Assembly (NCBI RefSeq): GCF_964204865.1
Contig: NC_135257.1
Coordinates: 8,206,151 to 8,270,150, forward strand
Direction: 5' to 3'
Length of the DNA: 64,000 nucleotides
DNA from: Styela clava
Taxonomy: Eukaryota; Chordata; Ascidiacea; Stolidobranchia; Styelidae
The translations under genes were made by a program, and so were the position numbers. A model generated the notes under the pieces. It was not told where the DNA came from. It saw nothing but the letters and a program-made list of their open reading frames with translations, and did not search any database. Numbering within the stretch: position 1 is the first letter of the stretch; each line of letters starts with the position of its first letter. Shown piece after piece: positions 26,647 through 37,197 of the stretch.

Positions 26647-28210
26647 CAGCGGGTCGCGGATTGTTTTCTCACCGGCGAAAACCTTTGCGGACTCAACGTG
26701 CGTTTATCGCAACCGTACTCTGTGTGAAGAAGCAATAAAACCAAACACAACAGAATGTTAACGAATTTTAAAATCGGAAATTCGCCGCAATTCCGCGTTC
26801 GTTAAAAGAGCCGACTTTTTTAGTGTACCATGGCCTTTTCTGTCGCACAATATTCAATCCATGACAACGACGAGAATTTAAATTAATTGTGTTCATGGTA
26901 TATCGCGGTTGCGTCGACTAACGACAAGATGAAAGCATTACTTCTTTAAAATGCCACGGCGAACATAATAATGCGAGAATATATTGCCCGATTATATTTA
27001 GATTTGAAACATATTTTTGCGATCTTGCGAATTCGTTATCGCCGTTAGAAAAATCCTACTATCTTCTATAAATTTCCAGAAAGAACAACTTGATTTAGTA
27101 CTTAAAAATATACTTAAAGTATATATATATATTAGTAAATCAAGCATACATATTTATCGCCTTGCTTTATTATTACGGTAATTTAATTGTGATCATTTTG
27201 ATCTGCGGTTGTGTTGATGAAATAGAAGCAATACTACTCCTAAAATATTATGACAACTCCTGGACAAAAAAATGCGTGGTAAAGTGCCCGATTATATTTT
27301 ATTTCGATTCGTACTTTTGTGAATTCGACAAAGCTGAGCTGTTCGTACAACACGTACGGCGCTCCAGTACTGTACGTACCAATGTGAAGGCAGTAAAGCA
27401 AGGAATCTTAAGGGAAAATGCCATTGTACGTATTACGGCAGCGCCCGAAATTTTGCAATTTGCAATGTCTAAAAAAGCGTTTTTAATCGGTCGCGGACCA
27501 TCATAAAACAAAACTTATGGTGTTCTTCGTTTTATTTTTAGTATTTTGTATTGCCGCTTTTCAATTTAAAAAATTTGGGTTGCCACCATTGACACCTACA
27601 AGAAAAAAAAAATTATTCCTCAATGTTCCAACTCGCGAGAAACATAACTCAGGTGTCCATCGACGCATGTGCATCAATCCGCAAGTGAGTTGTGAAATCC
27701 AATCGTTTGATTAAGCGACGCGCAAGTGACCTGTCGGGTGACCGTACATTTGAACCCATGCGTATATCCACGGGTTCAATCTATATGCGGGTGCTAAAAC
27801 CCATGGGTTAGGGTTAGTATGGGTTTAACTATCCGTGAAACAAAAAAAATTCCATAGGTGCAATAGCATACAGGTGCAATTGTCATGGGTTCAAATGTAA
27901 TGGAACCGACCTGTCGCGTCACCTGTTACCAAATTTTCGAATAGTAACTTGCTATTCTAGTAGTTGAAAATTCCAATATATGCCCTCAGTATATATATAT
28001 GTACATATATACTCAGTAACCAGTGATTATTGACTCGATTAATGTTATATGGATGTGCTGATTATGTTCTATGTAAATTTTAACGTAAATCGGTAACTTG
28101 GCTAATAGTTACGTTTTGCAGAAGCATTTGCGGCCCGCAGTGAATTTCTGGCTTGTTGCCTCATTCAAACGCCCCACGGACTCATTTAAGACCTCGGGTT
28201 GGGAACACTG
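26647..28210. mobile_element. non-autonomous hAT-type element, 1.56 kb, with a nested MITE
   Basis: The ends are CAGCGGGTCGCGG and GGTTGGGAACACTG. The 8-bp TSD GTTTAAAC is at 26639-26646 and 28211-28218. The interior (26800-27060, 27430-27480) resembles the body of the elements at 38463, 47028 and 54158. A 171-bp MITE with its own 9-bp TSD is nested at 27737-27907. The 114-residue frame at 27162-27506 is inside the element; I could not recognise a protein family in it. Confidence 0.88.
27737..27907. mobile_element. family D MITE copy 1, 171 bp, 9-bp TSD
   Basis: It begins GGTGACCGTACATTTG and ends CAAATGTAATGGAACC. The 9-bp direct repeat GACCTGTCG flanks it at 27728-27736 and 27908-27916. 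The interior repeats the motif GGGTTCAA/TTGAACCC several times. The TSD length points to MULE- or Merlin-type mobilisation rather than hAT. Confidence 0.92.
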
Positions 28211-28528
28211 GTTTAAACCAAGAACTCATGGTCATTTTTAACCCACTAATATATTTATGTTTCAGACAAAAATTCATTTCTTTATTACATTTGTTTATAT
28301 ATTGAAAATTAAGATCACTTACAAATTGTAAGTATATACTGTATATGGTTACATTCGCCACGATTTTAGTCAGTACAAGTAATAATCCTATATTAGCTTT
28401 CGTTAAGGTCCTTTTTATTTCCAACGAATTAACGCAAACGTAACACATTCATAAATTATACATCCCCTCCGACATGGCCTTTAGTTAGCGCACACTGGCA
28501 ATCGTACGGTATCAAACTAGCTACAAAT

Positions 28529-28689
28529 GGTGATCATACATTTGAACCCATGTGTATATCCGCGGGTTCAATCTATATGCGGGTGCTAAAACCCCTGGGT
28601 TAGTATGGGTTCAAATATCCGTAAAACAAAAATCCATAGGTGCAATAGTATGCAGGTGCAATTGTCGTGGGTTCAAATGTAATGGTACC
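28529..28689. mobile_element. family D MITE copy 2, 161 bp, 9-bp TSD
   Basis: Same family as 27737-27907. The 9-bp direct repeat GCTACAAAT flanks it at 28520-28528 and 28690-28698. A few substitutions and small deletions distinguish it, so it is an older or different lineage. Confidence 0.92.
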
Positions 28690-29011
28690 GCTACAAATAT
28701 TATATTCATCCATTCAGAGCTGACTAAATGTACGCGTGAAACGTGCCTCGACAAGGAAGGTGCCTTGTGCTTGTTCTGTACAACTACGCCATAATGCTCT
28801 CTACCTGTAGATTATAAGCGACTTAGTGCTTATGGTGAGGCTCTACAAGAAGCCTATAACGTGTTGGGCGGTGACACTTCGCGCTATTAATTTCCTTTTA
28901 TGTATAACCTGTCAGGTTTCCCGATAATTAACAACTGCACAACTTTGAATATGAACGAAATATAATGCAGTCGATAAAATACCAGTCTACATGCACAAGT
29001 ACGATATAGAC

Positions 29012-29889
29012 CAGGGATGGCGAACCACTGACCCGCGGGTCACAAAGTGACCCACGTCGTTTTATTTGTGACCCACCAAGGCACGAATGAAATGAAAAAA
29101 ATGCTAACATATCAGTGCTAAAAATTGATAAAACCGGCCTTAAATTATTAACTACTATAAACTATAACTAATATAATGTATCGTCAGTTGGGCAGTCAAG
29201 GCTGCGATCACTCATATTCGAATTTATATTTCCGGGCCGGTATGATAATTTTCAAAACCCCTAATCTTGGACGCATGTCTGCACCGCTTTGTACCGTTAT
29301 TTAGCTATTGGCTCTGACATCGTTTATGATATAACAATGCAATTGATCTGGTAATTTTTCGCAACGCCTCGTCTCTTTTGGAAATGCACCTGCATGCTTT
29401 TTTAGGGGTAATACGAGAACTAGATGCTACTTTGCATTTTATTAGTTTCTCATCTACAATGCCGCTGTAAAAACAAAATATTCCAGATTTGAAATAAAAA
29501 CCAAGAAATCCAAAATACCAATGGGGCAGTGTAAAAGTGCCTTAATGTGGTTGGGAGCAGATCGAAAAATATAACACTATCAGAGTGGAATTCCCTCTTA
29601 AACTATTTGGTACCGTAAATTAATTTTCCCCATTATCCTAAACGTTTTTGATAATTAATATGCGTGTTTTCGTACTCTCATTTCATATAATCGAGTGCCA
29701 TAAAAAGTCCCTAATGGAAATGCTGCATAATCCCAAAACTACACCAACACCAACAGAAGCTTACAAGATTTGATACAGAAGTTTCTTATAGATACAAACA
29801 TTGATTAAATATCTGTGACCCACTCTCTTCTGTTCCGCGATAAAAATATAATTTTTGACCCATTCATCGGAAAAGGTTCGCCATCCCTG
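29012..29889. mobile_element. non-autonomous hAT-type element, 878 bp
   Basis: The termini are CAGGGATGGCGAACC and GGTTCGCCATCCCTG, a perfect 15-bp inverted repeat. The 8-bp TSD ATATAGAC is at 29004-29011 and 29890-29897. No transposase is encoded. Confidence 0.95.
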
Positions 29890-29974
29890 ATATAGACGAA
29901 TAAATGAACGACGAAATTGTGTGATGATAAGAACAAATACAGAAATAATTCCAGTATTGTAGAGACACAAATGA

Positions 29975-30146
29975 TCACAGTATTGTGGAATGTAGAGGTC
30001 CAAATCAAGTAATGTTGAGGTCAAATGATCATTGTTGAGACGCAACGATCAACTGTTGAGGTCGAAATGATCATTGTGGAATACGAATGATCAATTGTTG
30101 AGGTCGAAATGATCATTGTAGAATACGAATGATCAATTGTTGAGGG
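29975..30146 (+). repeat. ~42-bp minisatellite, about four units
   Basis: The unit contains GTTGAGGTCGAAATGATCATTG and TACGAATGATCAA; two adjacent units start at 30061 and 30103 (period 42) and earlier ones are spaced 41-42 bp. Each unit carries the palindrome TGATCA, usually twice. Confidence 0.8.
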
Positions 30147-30514
30147 TTGCTAAAGTTTACGACCAACCCAACAGGAAGGTTAACTACATACTTAATTCTA
30201 GAATATGCAAACAATAGCAACATTAAAATACAAGGTATGCAAAATGAATCAAACACTGTTATTAAACTGAGAAACAAGCAAACAAATCCGCTCATTGCGG
30301 CAAATAAATTAGCACTACCTAAACGACAAACTCCTAACACGAAATAAATTGTAAACAGCCGGCTGGCAATGATTCGAAATAATAAACAAACAAAACGAGA
30401 GAAAAAGAAATGGCCGATAACAGACTTTGTTTACGCCGACATGGTTATTCCTGCCCACGAACGGATGATGCAATCGCCTTGAAGGGAGTGGGAGTAGTTT
30501 ATTAGCGGTCATTC
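30147..30514. other. non-coding spacer
   Basis: No supported gene. The overlapping short frames on both strands have no recognisable domain. Confidence 0.35.
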
Positions 30515-30523
30515 GACGAAGTG

Positions 30524-30726
30524 GGTGACCGTACATTTGAACCCATGTACATTTGAACCCATGCGTATATCCACGGGTTCAATCTATATGCGGGTGCTAA
30601 AGCCCATGGGTTAGGGTTAGTATGGGTTTAACTATCCGTGAAACAAAAAAAATTCCATAGGTGCAATAGCATATAGGTGCAATTGTCATGGGTTCAAATG
30701 TACGTGGGTTCAAATGTAATGGAACC
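30524..30726. mobile_element. family D MITE copy 3 with duplicated tips, 203 bp, 9-bp TSD
   Basis: The 9-bp direct repeat GACGAAGTG is at 30515-30523 and 30727-30735. Compared with copy 1, the terminal module TACATTTGAACCCATG is present twice at the left end and its complement twice at the right end, so both inverted repeats have been extended by one module. The core otherwise matches copy 1 almost exactly. Confidence 0.93.
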
Positions 30727-30735
30727 GACGAAGTG

Positions 30736-31458
30736 CAATGACCGATTTCTCTCAAGATAACACCGGGTCAAATGTATACGAAATAAAACGAAGAAACTTT
30801 GTCTGTAACACTACCTTCGCGAGATGTATTTCACCAGCTACCATGGGTCACGTGAAGGTTTGCAAAGCGTTCGTATTCATTACAAGGTATAACTCGCACC
30901 ACTGTCATACCACAGTTACCTCATAATGATAGTTATTCGACTCTTTCGTTCCGGCCGACTGACGCTGTACGATGACGGTATGAAATGTTGACATTTATTT
31001 CCAGAGTTCGTTTTATGTTTTCGATTTAAGGCGAGTGAGGAGGAGCGGTGTGGTAAATTTTGGTGTTGGACGCACAGTACAAGCTAATTTTCTGCCAGAA
31101 TATCCTCATTCCTTTTCTGTCGACCGGCGTTTACCTGTTTACGGATGAATTCTATCACAATCAGATAAGTGCATTAATTTTTTTAACATTTACGGTTAAT
31201 GACATTTTGCAAACAGAAATTGGCTTTTTATCGTTTTTTCAGTTTTTCCTGGAGGGCAATCTAGGATTTATATTGTTCAGACTGCAATATTGAAGCTAAG
31301 ATAAGAGTATCACAGACTTTCTATATCTGTTTATTTTTTCTTCAATTCTGTAATTCTGACGCATTCATGCGTGACCAACGGTTACCAGGCGACGAAAACT
31401 GCAGGTATACGCGCTAACCGGGACTGCAGGTTTGTTACATTATTTTTGTCTACTTCTT
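30736..31458. other. non-coding, nothing recognised
   Basis: Short frames at 30738-30926 and 31060-31293 show no domain or family. No repeat boundary was found. Confidence 0.35.
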
Positions 31459-31914
31459 GACGTACCGGTGCAAGATACCTATATAGTGTATCGCTTTTGG
31501 ATGCAGGAACAAAGCGAATATTAATAAGGATATTTCAGGTTCCCGAATAGGAAGTGAACCGCGACAAAAATGTGCAGCGTGTAAATAACAGCGATGGAAC
31601 GAATACTAAATGAATATTCGACTATATAACATGTGTAAATAGTTTGCAGAGTAACTTACTATGACCATATCAATACTCAACTTTTTGACGTACCGGTGCA
31701 AGATACCTATATAGTGTATCGCTTTTGGATGCAGGAACAAAGCGAATATCAATAAGGATATTTCAGGTTCCCGAATAGGAAGTGAACCGCGACAAAAATG
31801 TGCAGCGTGTAAATAACAGCGATGGAACGAATACTAAATGAATATTCGACTATATAACATGTGTAAATAGTTTGCAGAGTAACTTACTATGACCATATCA
31901 ATACTCGACGTTTT
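31459..31914 (+). repeat. 228-bp tandem duplication (two units)
   Basis: The unit starting GACGTACCGGTGCAAG at 31459 is repeated at 31687. The two copies are nearly identical, with single differences such as AATATTAAT against AATATCAAT. The duplication must therefore be recent. No coding content is evident. Confidence 0.93.
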
Positions 31915-32329
31915 TAAACATTCATTTAATGGCATATTTTTGTTTTGCTCTCTCTGTGTGTATACTGCAATGCTGGCCACGTCAATATATCAATTATAGG
32001 CTACAGACCTGTTCACATGTGATTAGTGTTTTTCTTGATAATTGCTTTTATGAGTGTCCGCACACCGAATTTGCCGTCATGGTTTTGCGTTTGTTTGCAT
32101 ATTAAACCACATATCACCTTTTCCGCAATGCCCCATCTAGCAATCAGTGTAGTTTTTCATGGCTTGGTTCTTCTTAAAGCTTTCATGGGTATGACTATCT
32201 TTGCCAATTTATTACATTCCACTCCCAACAATATCTTTGCATGAGATTATATTGGTTTTGCTTGCTCTCCAGAATTCTCCATCTTCAATTTATGTCTGTT
32301 ATGGAGTTTTCAAAATAAACTATCTATCT

Positions 32330-33565
32330 AACGCGTGGAATCAAACGGGCCCAAATGTCTACATTTGCGGTAAGCACTTTATCAGTGGTAAATATCCATA
32401 TGTTTGCCAATAGTTTTTTTTATTTCTGGAATTGCTCTATTTTTAACATGTATGTAAACTCTTTTAATGCTCTCTATTGTGTTTTTTTCCTGACTTACAC
32501 TTATGCACTGTACCACTGCACTTCTTCATTGGTGAAATAAACTGAAATATTGAATTTCTGAAAGTATCTGAGTTGTTGTCATGTCAAAAAAATTGCAAGA
32601 AATTTATTTTCAGGCAAACCAGTTAGAGATTCCTGCCATCCAGACTATATTGTATCAATTTTTGTATATTCGGCCGCCTAGAGTAAATCCAATTTAAAAA
32701 GACTTTCCAGATACAGCAGTACAAAAGATAGAAGTGTGCATATCAATCAATCGTATATTTGTCATCACAAAAACAAGTTCAAATAAAAACGAATACAATG
32801 AATAAATATACAGTACAGTTTGCATAAAAAAGCGAAAAGTCATAAAATAGAACTATTCAATAGAGATACAGAACCAGTCGATACTGCAGCTTCATCTCAT
32901 AGTGAGTCAAATAAAACCGCCAAAGAAAATCAATTGGAGTTACTCGAGGAGTAAAATTTACGAATCAGAAAAGAGAAAGATGAAGCTTTAGACAAATTAG
33001 TTAATTTAGAAAACTTTGAGGCAGAACTTTTGCAGCTTAGAATGGAGAGAAATGAGGCAGTGGAAAAACTAGAAAATTTGAACATTTTTAGTTACAAGAA
33101 CTTGAGCAAATAGCCAAAAAAATTCATTTACTATACTGGTTTACCAGTAGAAACATTTGATGTTATGTTCAATTTCCTCTGCCCCTGTTTGCCAGATCAG
33201 TGCTATTATAAAATGCTCATGACCCTCATGAAACTACGCTTAAACAAACATTTTGATACGTTAGCAGACATATTCAATTTGTCTAAATCAAATCTCGACA
33301 ACGCATTCTGGCGCTGGATTGATTCAATCGAAAACAAAATGTCGTTTCTGATTTGTTGGACTGTGAAGCAAATATTAAAACTCTACCACCACTTTTTCGA
33401 CAATACTTCCCAAGATTGGCATCATAGACTGCTGTGAAATATTTATCAATAGACCGAAACGATTACTTGCCTGAGCCCAAGTATACTCTAGTTACAAAAA
33501 ACATTCCACTGTCAAATTTTTAATAGCTTGTACACCGAACGCTGGAACGGTTCAATTTTGTATGC
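32330..33565 (+). pseudogene. decayed THAP/DDE_Tnp_4-type transposase (ISL2EU/Harbinger-like)
   Basis: Near 32335-32410 a segment reading ICGKHFISGK resembles the C..H-F end of a THAP zinc finger. A Leu/Glu-rich coiled-coil-like stretch follows at about 32950-33100. The clearest part (33130-33435) reads YYTGLPVETF, then a 'LMTLMKLRLN' segment and a helix-turn-helix-like SKSNLDNAFWRWID, as in the family. After a frame break near 33430 the frame continues IIDCCEIFINRP, which carries the first catalytic Asp, and then STVKFLIACTPNAG. The catalytic domain is lost after about 33560. Stops and frameshifts make it non-functional. Family assignment is from remembered motifs, hence moderate confidence. 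Confidence 0.65.
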
Positions 33566-33569
33566 TTCC

Positions 33570-34620
33570 AAACTTTTCCTGTTTTTCATGGCCTCTTTTG
33601 TGTATATTCTAGGTGTATTGATGAGATATTAATATATACGTCAGGGTATTCAACCTTTGGCCATAGAGATGTTTCATCCACTCATGCATCCTGTGGTGAC
33701 ATATAGCCTAGGTTCATTCTTCCAAGTGACACATCTTAAGTTTTTCAAAGTAGGCTAGCGTTTTTTTTTGTATTGAAATCCGGGTGGTGAATGCTATATA
33801 CAGAAGCTGACGACGCCATTATATGGATTAATGCACAACAATAAAAAGGAGATTATTTATAGTCTATATACGCGTTACGTACAGTACCATATGCTGGTAA
33901 AAATTTGGAAATGACAGACAAAAAAACTGTTACAGATCCAGGCAAACCAAAAATACTGCAGTGCTAACACCCTGTCTCATCGTAACATATTATCATAAAG
34001 CCTTGTACTATTAAGCTACAGGAACAAACAAATGCCGTGCAAACATAGGCTATACCAACTAACGCTACAAAATAGATATACTTTCAAACACAACTGCAGG
34101 AAACGAACGCGCAAAACAGTTCACGGCAGACGGCAGTCCAGCGAGATGTACCTGCAGTTTTGGTCGAGCGACTTTGTCACGTGGTTATGACGTCACGCGA
34201 AATTTGAGAATAAAGTATGATGTCTGTGCATGGTTTTCTTGCATGGCTCACTGTCGTGAATTAGTACCATACTTGCACGAATGGTCTGCTCACTAACACT
34301 CTATTTACTTTAAAACCAAATTAATGCATGTGGCTAAACCTTGAATATAAAAATCACTTTGCTCTGCATGAATTACACTGCATGATTCTATGATCTGTAT
34401 TTGGAAAAATATTCTTTATTTTCTTGCATGTCAGTTTTTTTAGTGTTGCATGATTATCCTGAATCTTCACTTCCTCTTTCTATGTTAACCCCCAAACTAA
34501 AATGAGCCAAATTCAGTGAGTGTTGCATGATTATCACTTCGATTTTAACCGTATTCTGTTCTTTTCACTCCTAAAACCGAAATGAAGCAATCTGAAGCAT
34601 TCATCATATATTCTAACACA
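33570..34620. other. non-coding, nothing recognised
   Basis: No gene. At 33646 CAGGGTATTCAACC looks like one hAT terminus but no partner was found. Around 34440-34530 the motif GTTGCATGATTATC occurs twice. Confidence 0.35.
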
Positions 34621-34621
34621 G

Positions 34622-35521
34622 ATGGATAGATATTTGAAATTAGGAGAGTGCTCTAATGACTGGCTTACACCAGATCTTGTTGAAGAACTCCTTTTCAAAG
34701 ATATGGAAGGTACTTCTACTTGTACAGGTACTAGCAGTAGATCTTCAGTACAAAGTGCAGATGCAGTTAAGCTGATGGAAAATTTCAGCAAATCAGTCAA
34801 GTTGTCTTTCAGTGGAGAAAAGGTTGTTAGAGACTGGATGGAGGAATTTGCACAAAGTAGGAATTGTAATGTCATAATCAGCAAATTCCCTAAATTTTGC
34901 TGTGAGGCCAAATCCTTATTCAGTGGCAGTGTATTGAGCAATTCTGATGCTGCAGATCTATTGCTCGAGATAATACAACAGGTTATTCTACCCAAAGACC
35001 CTGTGGAGCAGCTTGTAACTGGTGAGCTCAGTGAGGCTGACAATTCGACACTTGAATATTTGGGAGGATATACAATCAAGAGGGCCCTAACAGAATTTCC
35101 GACATCGTATCTCATATGCGAAATGTGTGGTACAGCTCCGCAGGGTTCGCTTATTCCTTTAATGGAAAGAAAGGTTGGTGCTCTCATGTATCCATCACAT
35201 GAATATCTCCACCCTTTGCAACGTGTGTACTTAAGGTTCACACGGGAAGCTAGCAGAAATCCGAACACTATTAATTTTAACAAAGTTGCAGAGGAGGTCC
35301 TCCAAAGTCAATTTTGTCAGAACTATATAGATCTGATTGAGAACGCCTGTGATGAAAATTTCATTGAAGGAGAAGCTGTGTCTCTAATATCTTTTGTAGT
35401 GAGACTTCTTGTTAGAGTGCTATCATACAGCTTTGCAAAAAAGCTTTTTGCAAGGATTGGTAGTAAACTGACGAAGCAATCCAAAGGTCTCCGTGGAGAT
35501 CTGAAAAAGATTGATCAGTAG
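34622..35521 (+). CDS. transposase C-terminal-region-like protein, intact 299-codon frame
   Basis: The frame is open from ATG 34622 to TAG 35519-35521 with no breaks. The second half has features I associate with the C-terminal region of P-element/THAP9-like and related transposases: LEYLGGYTIKRAL (about 142), a CEMC pair, a GALMYPS segment, and a final basic helix with FVVRLLVRVLSYSFAKK...LR.DLKK. The N-terminal ~110 residues are not recognised, and no catalytic DDE residues could be assigned, so it is either a C-terminal exon of a larger transposase or an uncharacterised derivative. The stop codon abuts a large inverted repeat. An intact frame amid decayed elements suggests recent activity or selection. 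Confidence 0.6.
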   Translation: MDRYLKLGECSNDWLTPDLVEELLFKDMEGTSTCTGTSSRSSVQSADAVKLMENFSKSVKLSFSGEKVVRDWMEEFAQSRNCNVIISKFPKFCCEAKSLFSGSVLSNSDAADLLLEIIQQVILPKDPVEQLVTGELSEADNSTLEYLGGYTIKRALTEFPTSYLICEMCGTAPQGSLIPLMERKVGALMYPSHEYLHPLQRVYLRFTREASRNPNTINFNKVAEEVLQSQFCQNYIDLIENACDENFIEGEAVSLISFVVRLLVRVLSYSFAKKLFARIGSKLTKQSKGLRGDLKKIDQ

Positions 35522-35532
35522 TTTCCAGGAGG

Positions 35533-35852
35533 GGTAGTGGGACCCCTGGTATACCAGAAGGCGGATGAGCTGGATATTATCCAGCCAACGGCATCCACAT
35601 GTAATGTACCTCTGGGTAGTGAGACCCTTGGTATACCAGAAGGCGGATGAGCTGAACTATGTTCAGCCAACGGCATCCACAGCAGTTTCTTTACCAAGCA
35701 TTGGCGATCTGCCTATCCATGCTTGGGTTTCTTCTGTTCAAAAAGAGATCCAACTCAAAAGCTGGAACCTTGCCGTGGTGAGTTGGCTTAAAGGATATGG
35801 TAATTTTCAAAAATTACCAATTCCTGTGACCAATACCAGCTGGCAGTAAAAA
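35533..35852 (+). repeat. inverted-repeat left arm with hairpin units
   Basis: This arm is the reverse complement of 36194-36474, apart from about 45 bp near its inner end. It contains two related units (around 35535-35606 and 35620-35682), each with GGTATACCAGAAGGCGGATGAGCTG and CAGCCAACGGCATCCAC. Each unit can fold: inner stems GCTGGATA/TATCCAGC (35569-35585) and GCTGAAC/GTTCAGC (35651-35667), and an outer GGATG/CATCC stem. Confidence 0.9.
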
Positions 35853-35925
35853 GTGGTTTGGATTTGTTTTAATATAATCAGCTGTTTCCTTTGGGTTTCA
35901 TAATAACTTGGTTGCATTTAAATAA

Positions 35926-36174
35926 GGGGTGTCGAACACGCAGCCCCAGAGAACGATTAAAAATAATTGTAATTGTACCTAAGTCATTTTATTGTTCTTT
36001 ATCAGAATTTTTTTTCAATTTTTTTGATAGTTTAAGATAGACAGATTTTATTTATGTATTAATATTGAAATTTGTTTGTTTTACGGGGGTTAATTTATAA
36101 TACCAACGATTTTGCGTGGCACGCGACAAGATCATTTTGAAAAATTTGGCATTTGTCCTCATTTGAGTTGTGCA
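35926..36174. mobile_element. possible hAT-type remnant in the palindrome spacer
   Basis: The left end AAGGGGTGTCGAACACGCAGCC and right end GTTGTGCACCCCTG resemble hAT termini. The flanking 8-mers do not match convincingly, so it is old or mis-delimited. It occupies most of the spacer between the two arms. Confidence 0.5.
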
Positions 36175-36193
36175 CCCCTGCTCTAAACATCTA

Positions 36194-36474
36194 ATTCTGC
36201 CGGCTGGTATTTGTGAGAAGCCAACTCACCACGGCAAGGTTCCAGTCTTTGAGTTAGATCTCTTTTTGAACAGAAGAAACCCAAGCATGGATAGACAGAT
36301 CGCCAATGCTTGGTAAAGAAACTGCTCTGGATGCCGTTGGCTGAACATAGTTCAGCTCATCTGCCTTCTGGTATACCAAGGGTCCCACTACCCAGAGGTA
36401 CATTACATGTGGATGCCGTTGGCTGGATAATATCCAGCTCATCCGCCTTTCGGTATACCAGGGGTCCCACTACC
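36194..36474 (-). repeat. inverted-repeat right arm with hairpin units
   Basis: Reverse complement of 35533-35852, with scattered substitutions and lacking a ~45-bp segment present in the left arm. The two hairpin units are conserved here too. The frames at 36254-36516 are mirror images of the frames in the left arm and are not genes. Confidence 0.9.
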
Positions 36475-37197
36475 CCCAAAACCATGCTGTTATGTTATGC
36501 TGTCATTATGAGGTAACTATGGTCATACCAGCCAAATATCAAATTTATATTCCCGAGTTTCATATTATAGTGTTTCCGCGTCAAACGAAATGTACCTACT
36601 ACGTAAACTAATAGTTTGCGCATCGCGCTATGGGTGGATTTATATTTAGATGATGATTTGGAAATAATACTGCAACTCAGTGGCGGCGCGTCAATAGGGC
36701 CAATGCCCCGGTTGTTTTTTCGGTATAATAAAAAATATTCGAAAAATACCTCAATATCGGTTGCACAGACTGTCTACACTAGCCATATTCTCCCGACATG
36801 GTTCATTTTTCGCTCGCAAAGCCTTCGAAGAACGTCGACGGGGCGACGCCGATTTTGCCCCGGTTGCTCATTGTATATCGTATTCTCTCTTTTATCTTCC
36901 ACTCGCCGCGTTTGTCTCGTTTGTTTTCTGTTTCTTTTACTAAATCATCGGGTCTAGCCCCGAAATTATGACGACACAATGCCGACGTTTCTTACAACAA
37001 CGTGTTGACATATTCACGCATTCCTTCTCGTTCGTTGGTTGCTTGAAGAGTTGATAGTTTCCTCGCCTTCGTTTTTGTCGCTTGTTTCGCTATTTGAATC
37101 AGTTAGAGACCTTTAGTCCATTTGCTTTCGATTTTCCACATTCCTTTTGAGCTGCTCACTTCTTTCCGGCTTCGCATTTCTTAGTCTTAGACCTCAT

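Noticed and set aside
27162-27506. 114-residue frame
   Set aside because: It lies wholly inside a non-autonomous hAT element and no protein family could be recognised.
33646-33800. hAT terminus-like CAGGGTATTCAACC
   Set aside because: No inverted partner or matching 8-bp flank was found nearby.
34534-35283. 249-residue frame on the - strand
   Set aside because: It is antisense to the intact + strand transposase-like ORF, which carries the recognisable motifs; the - frame has none.
36254-36516. Frames mirrored between 35515-35849 and 36254-36516
   Set aside because: They arise because the two arms are reverse complements; no independent coding evidence.
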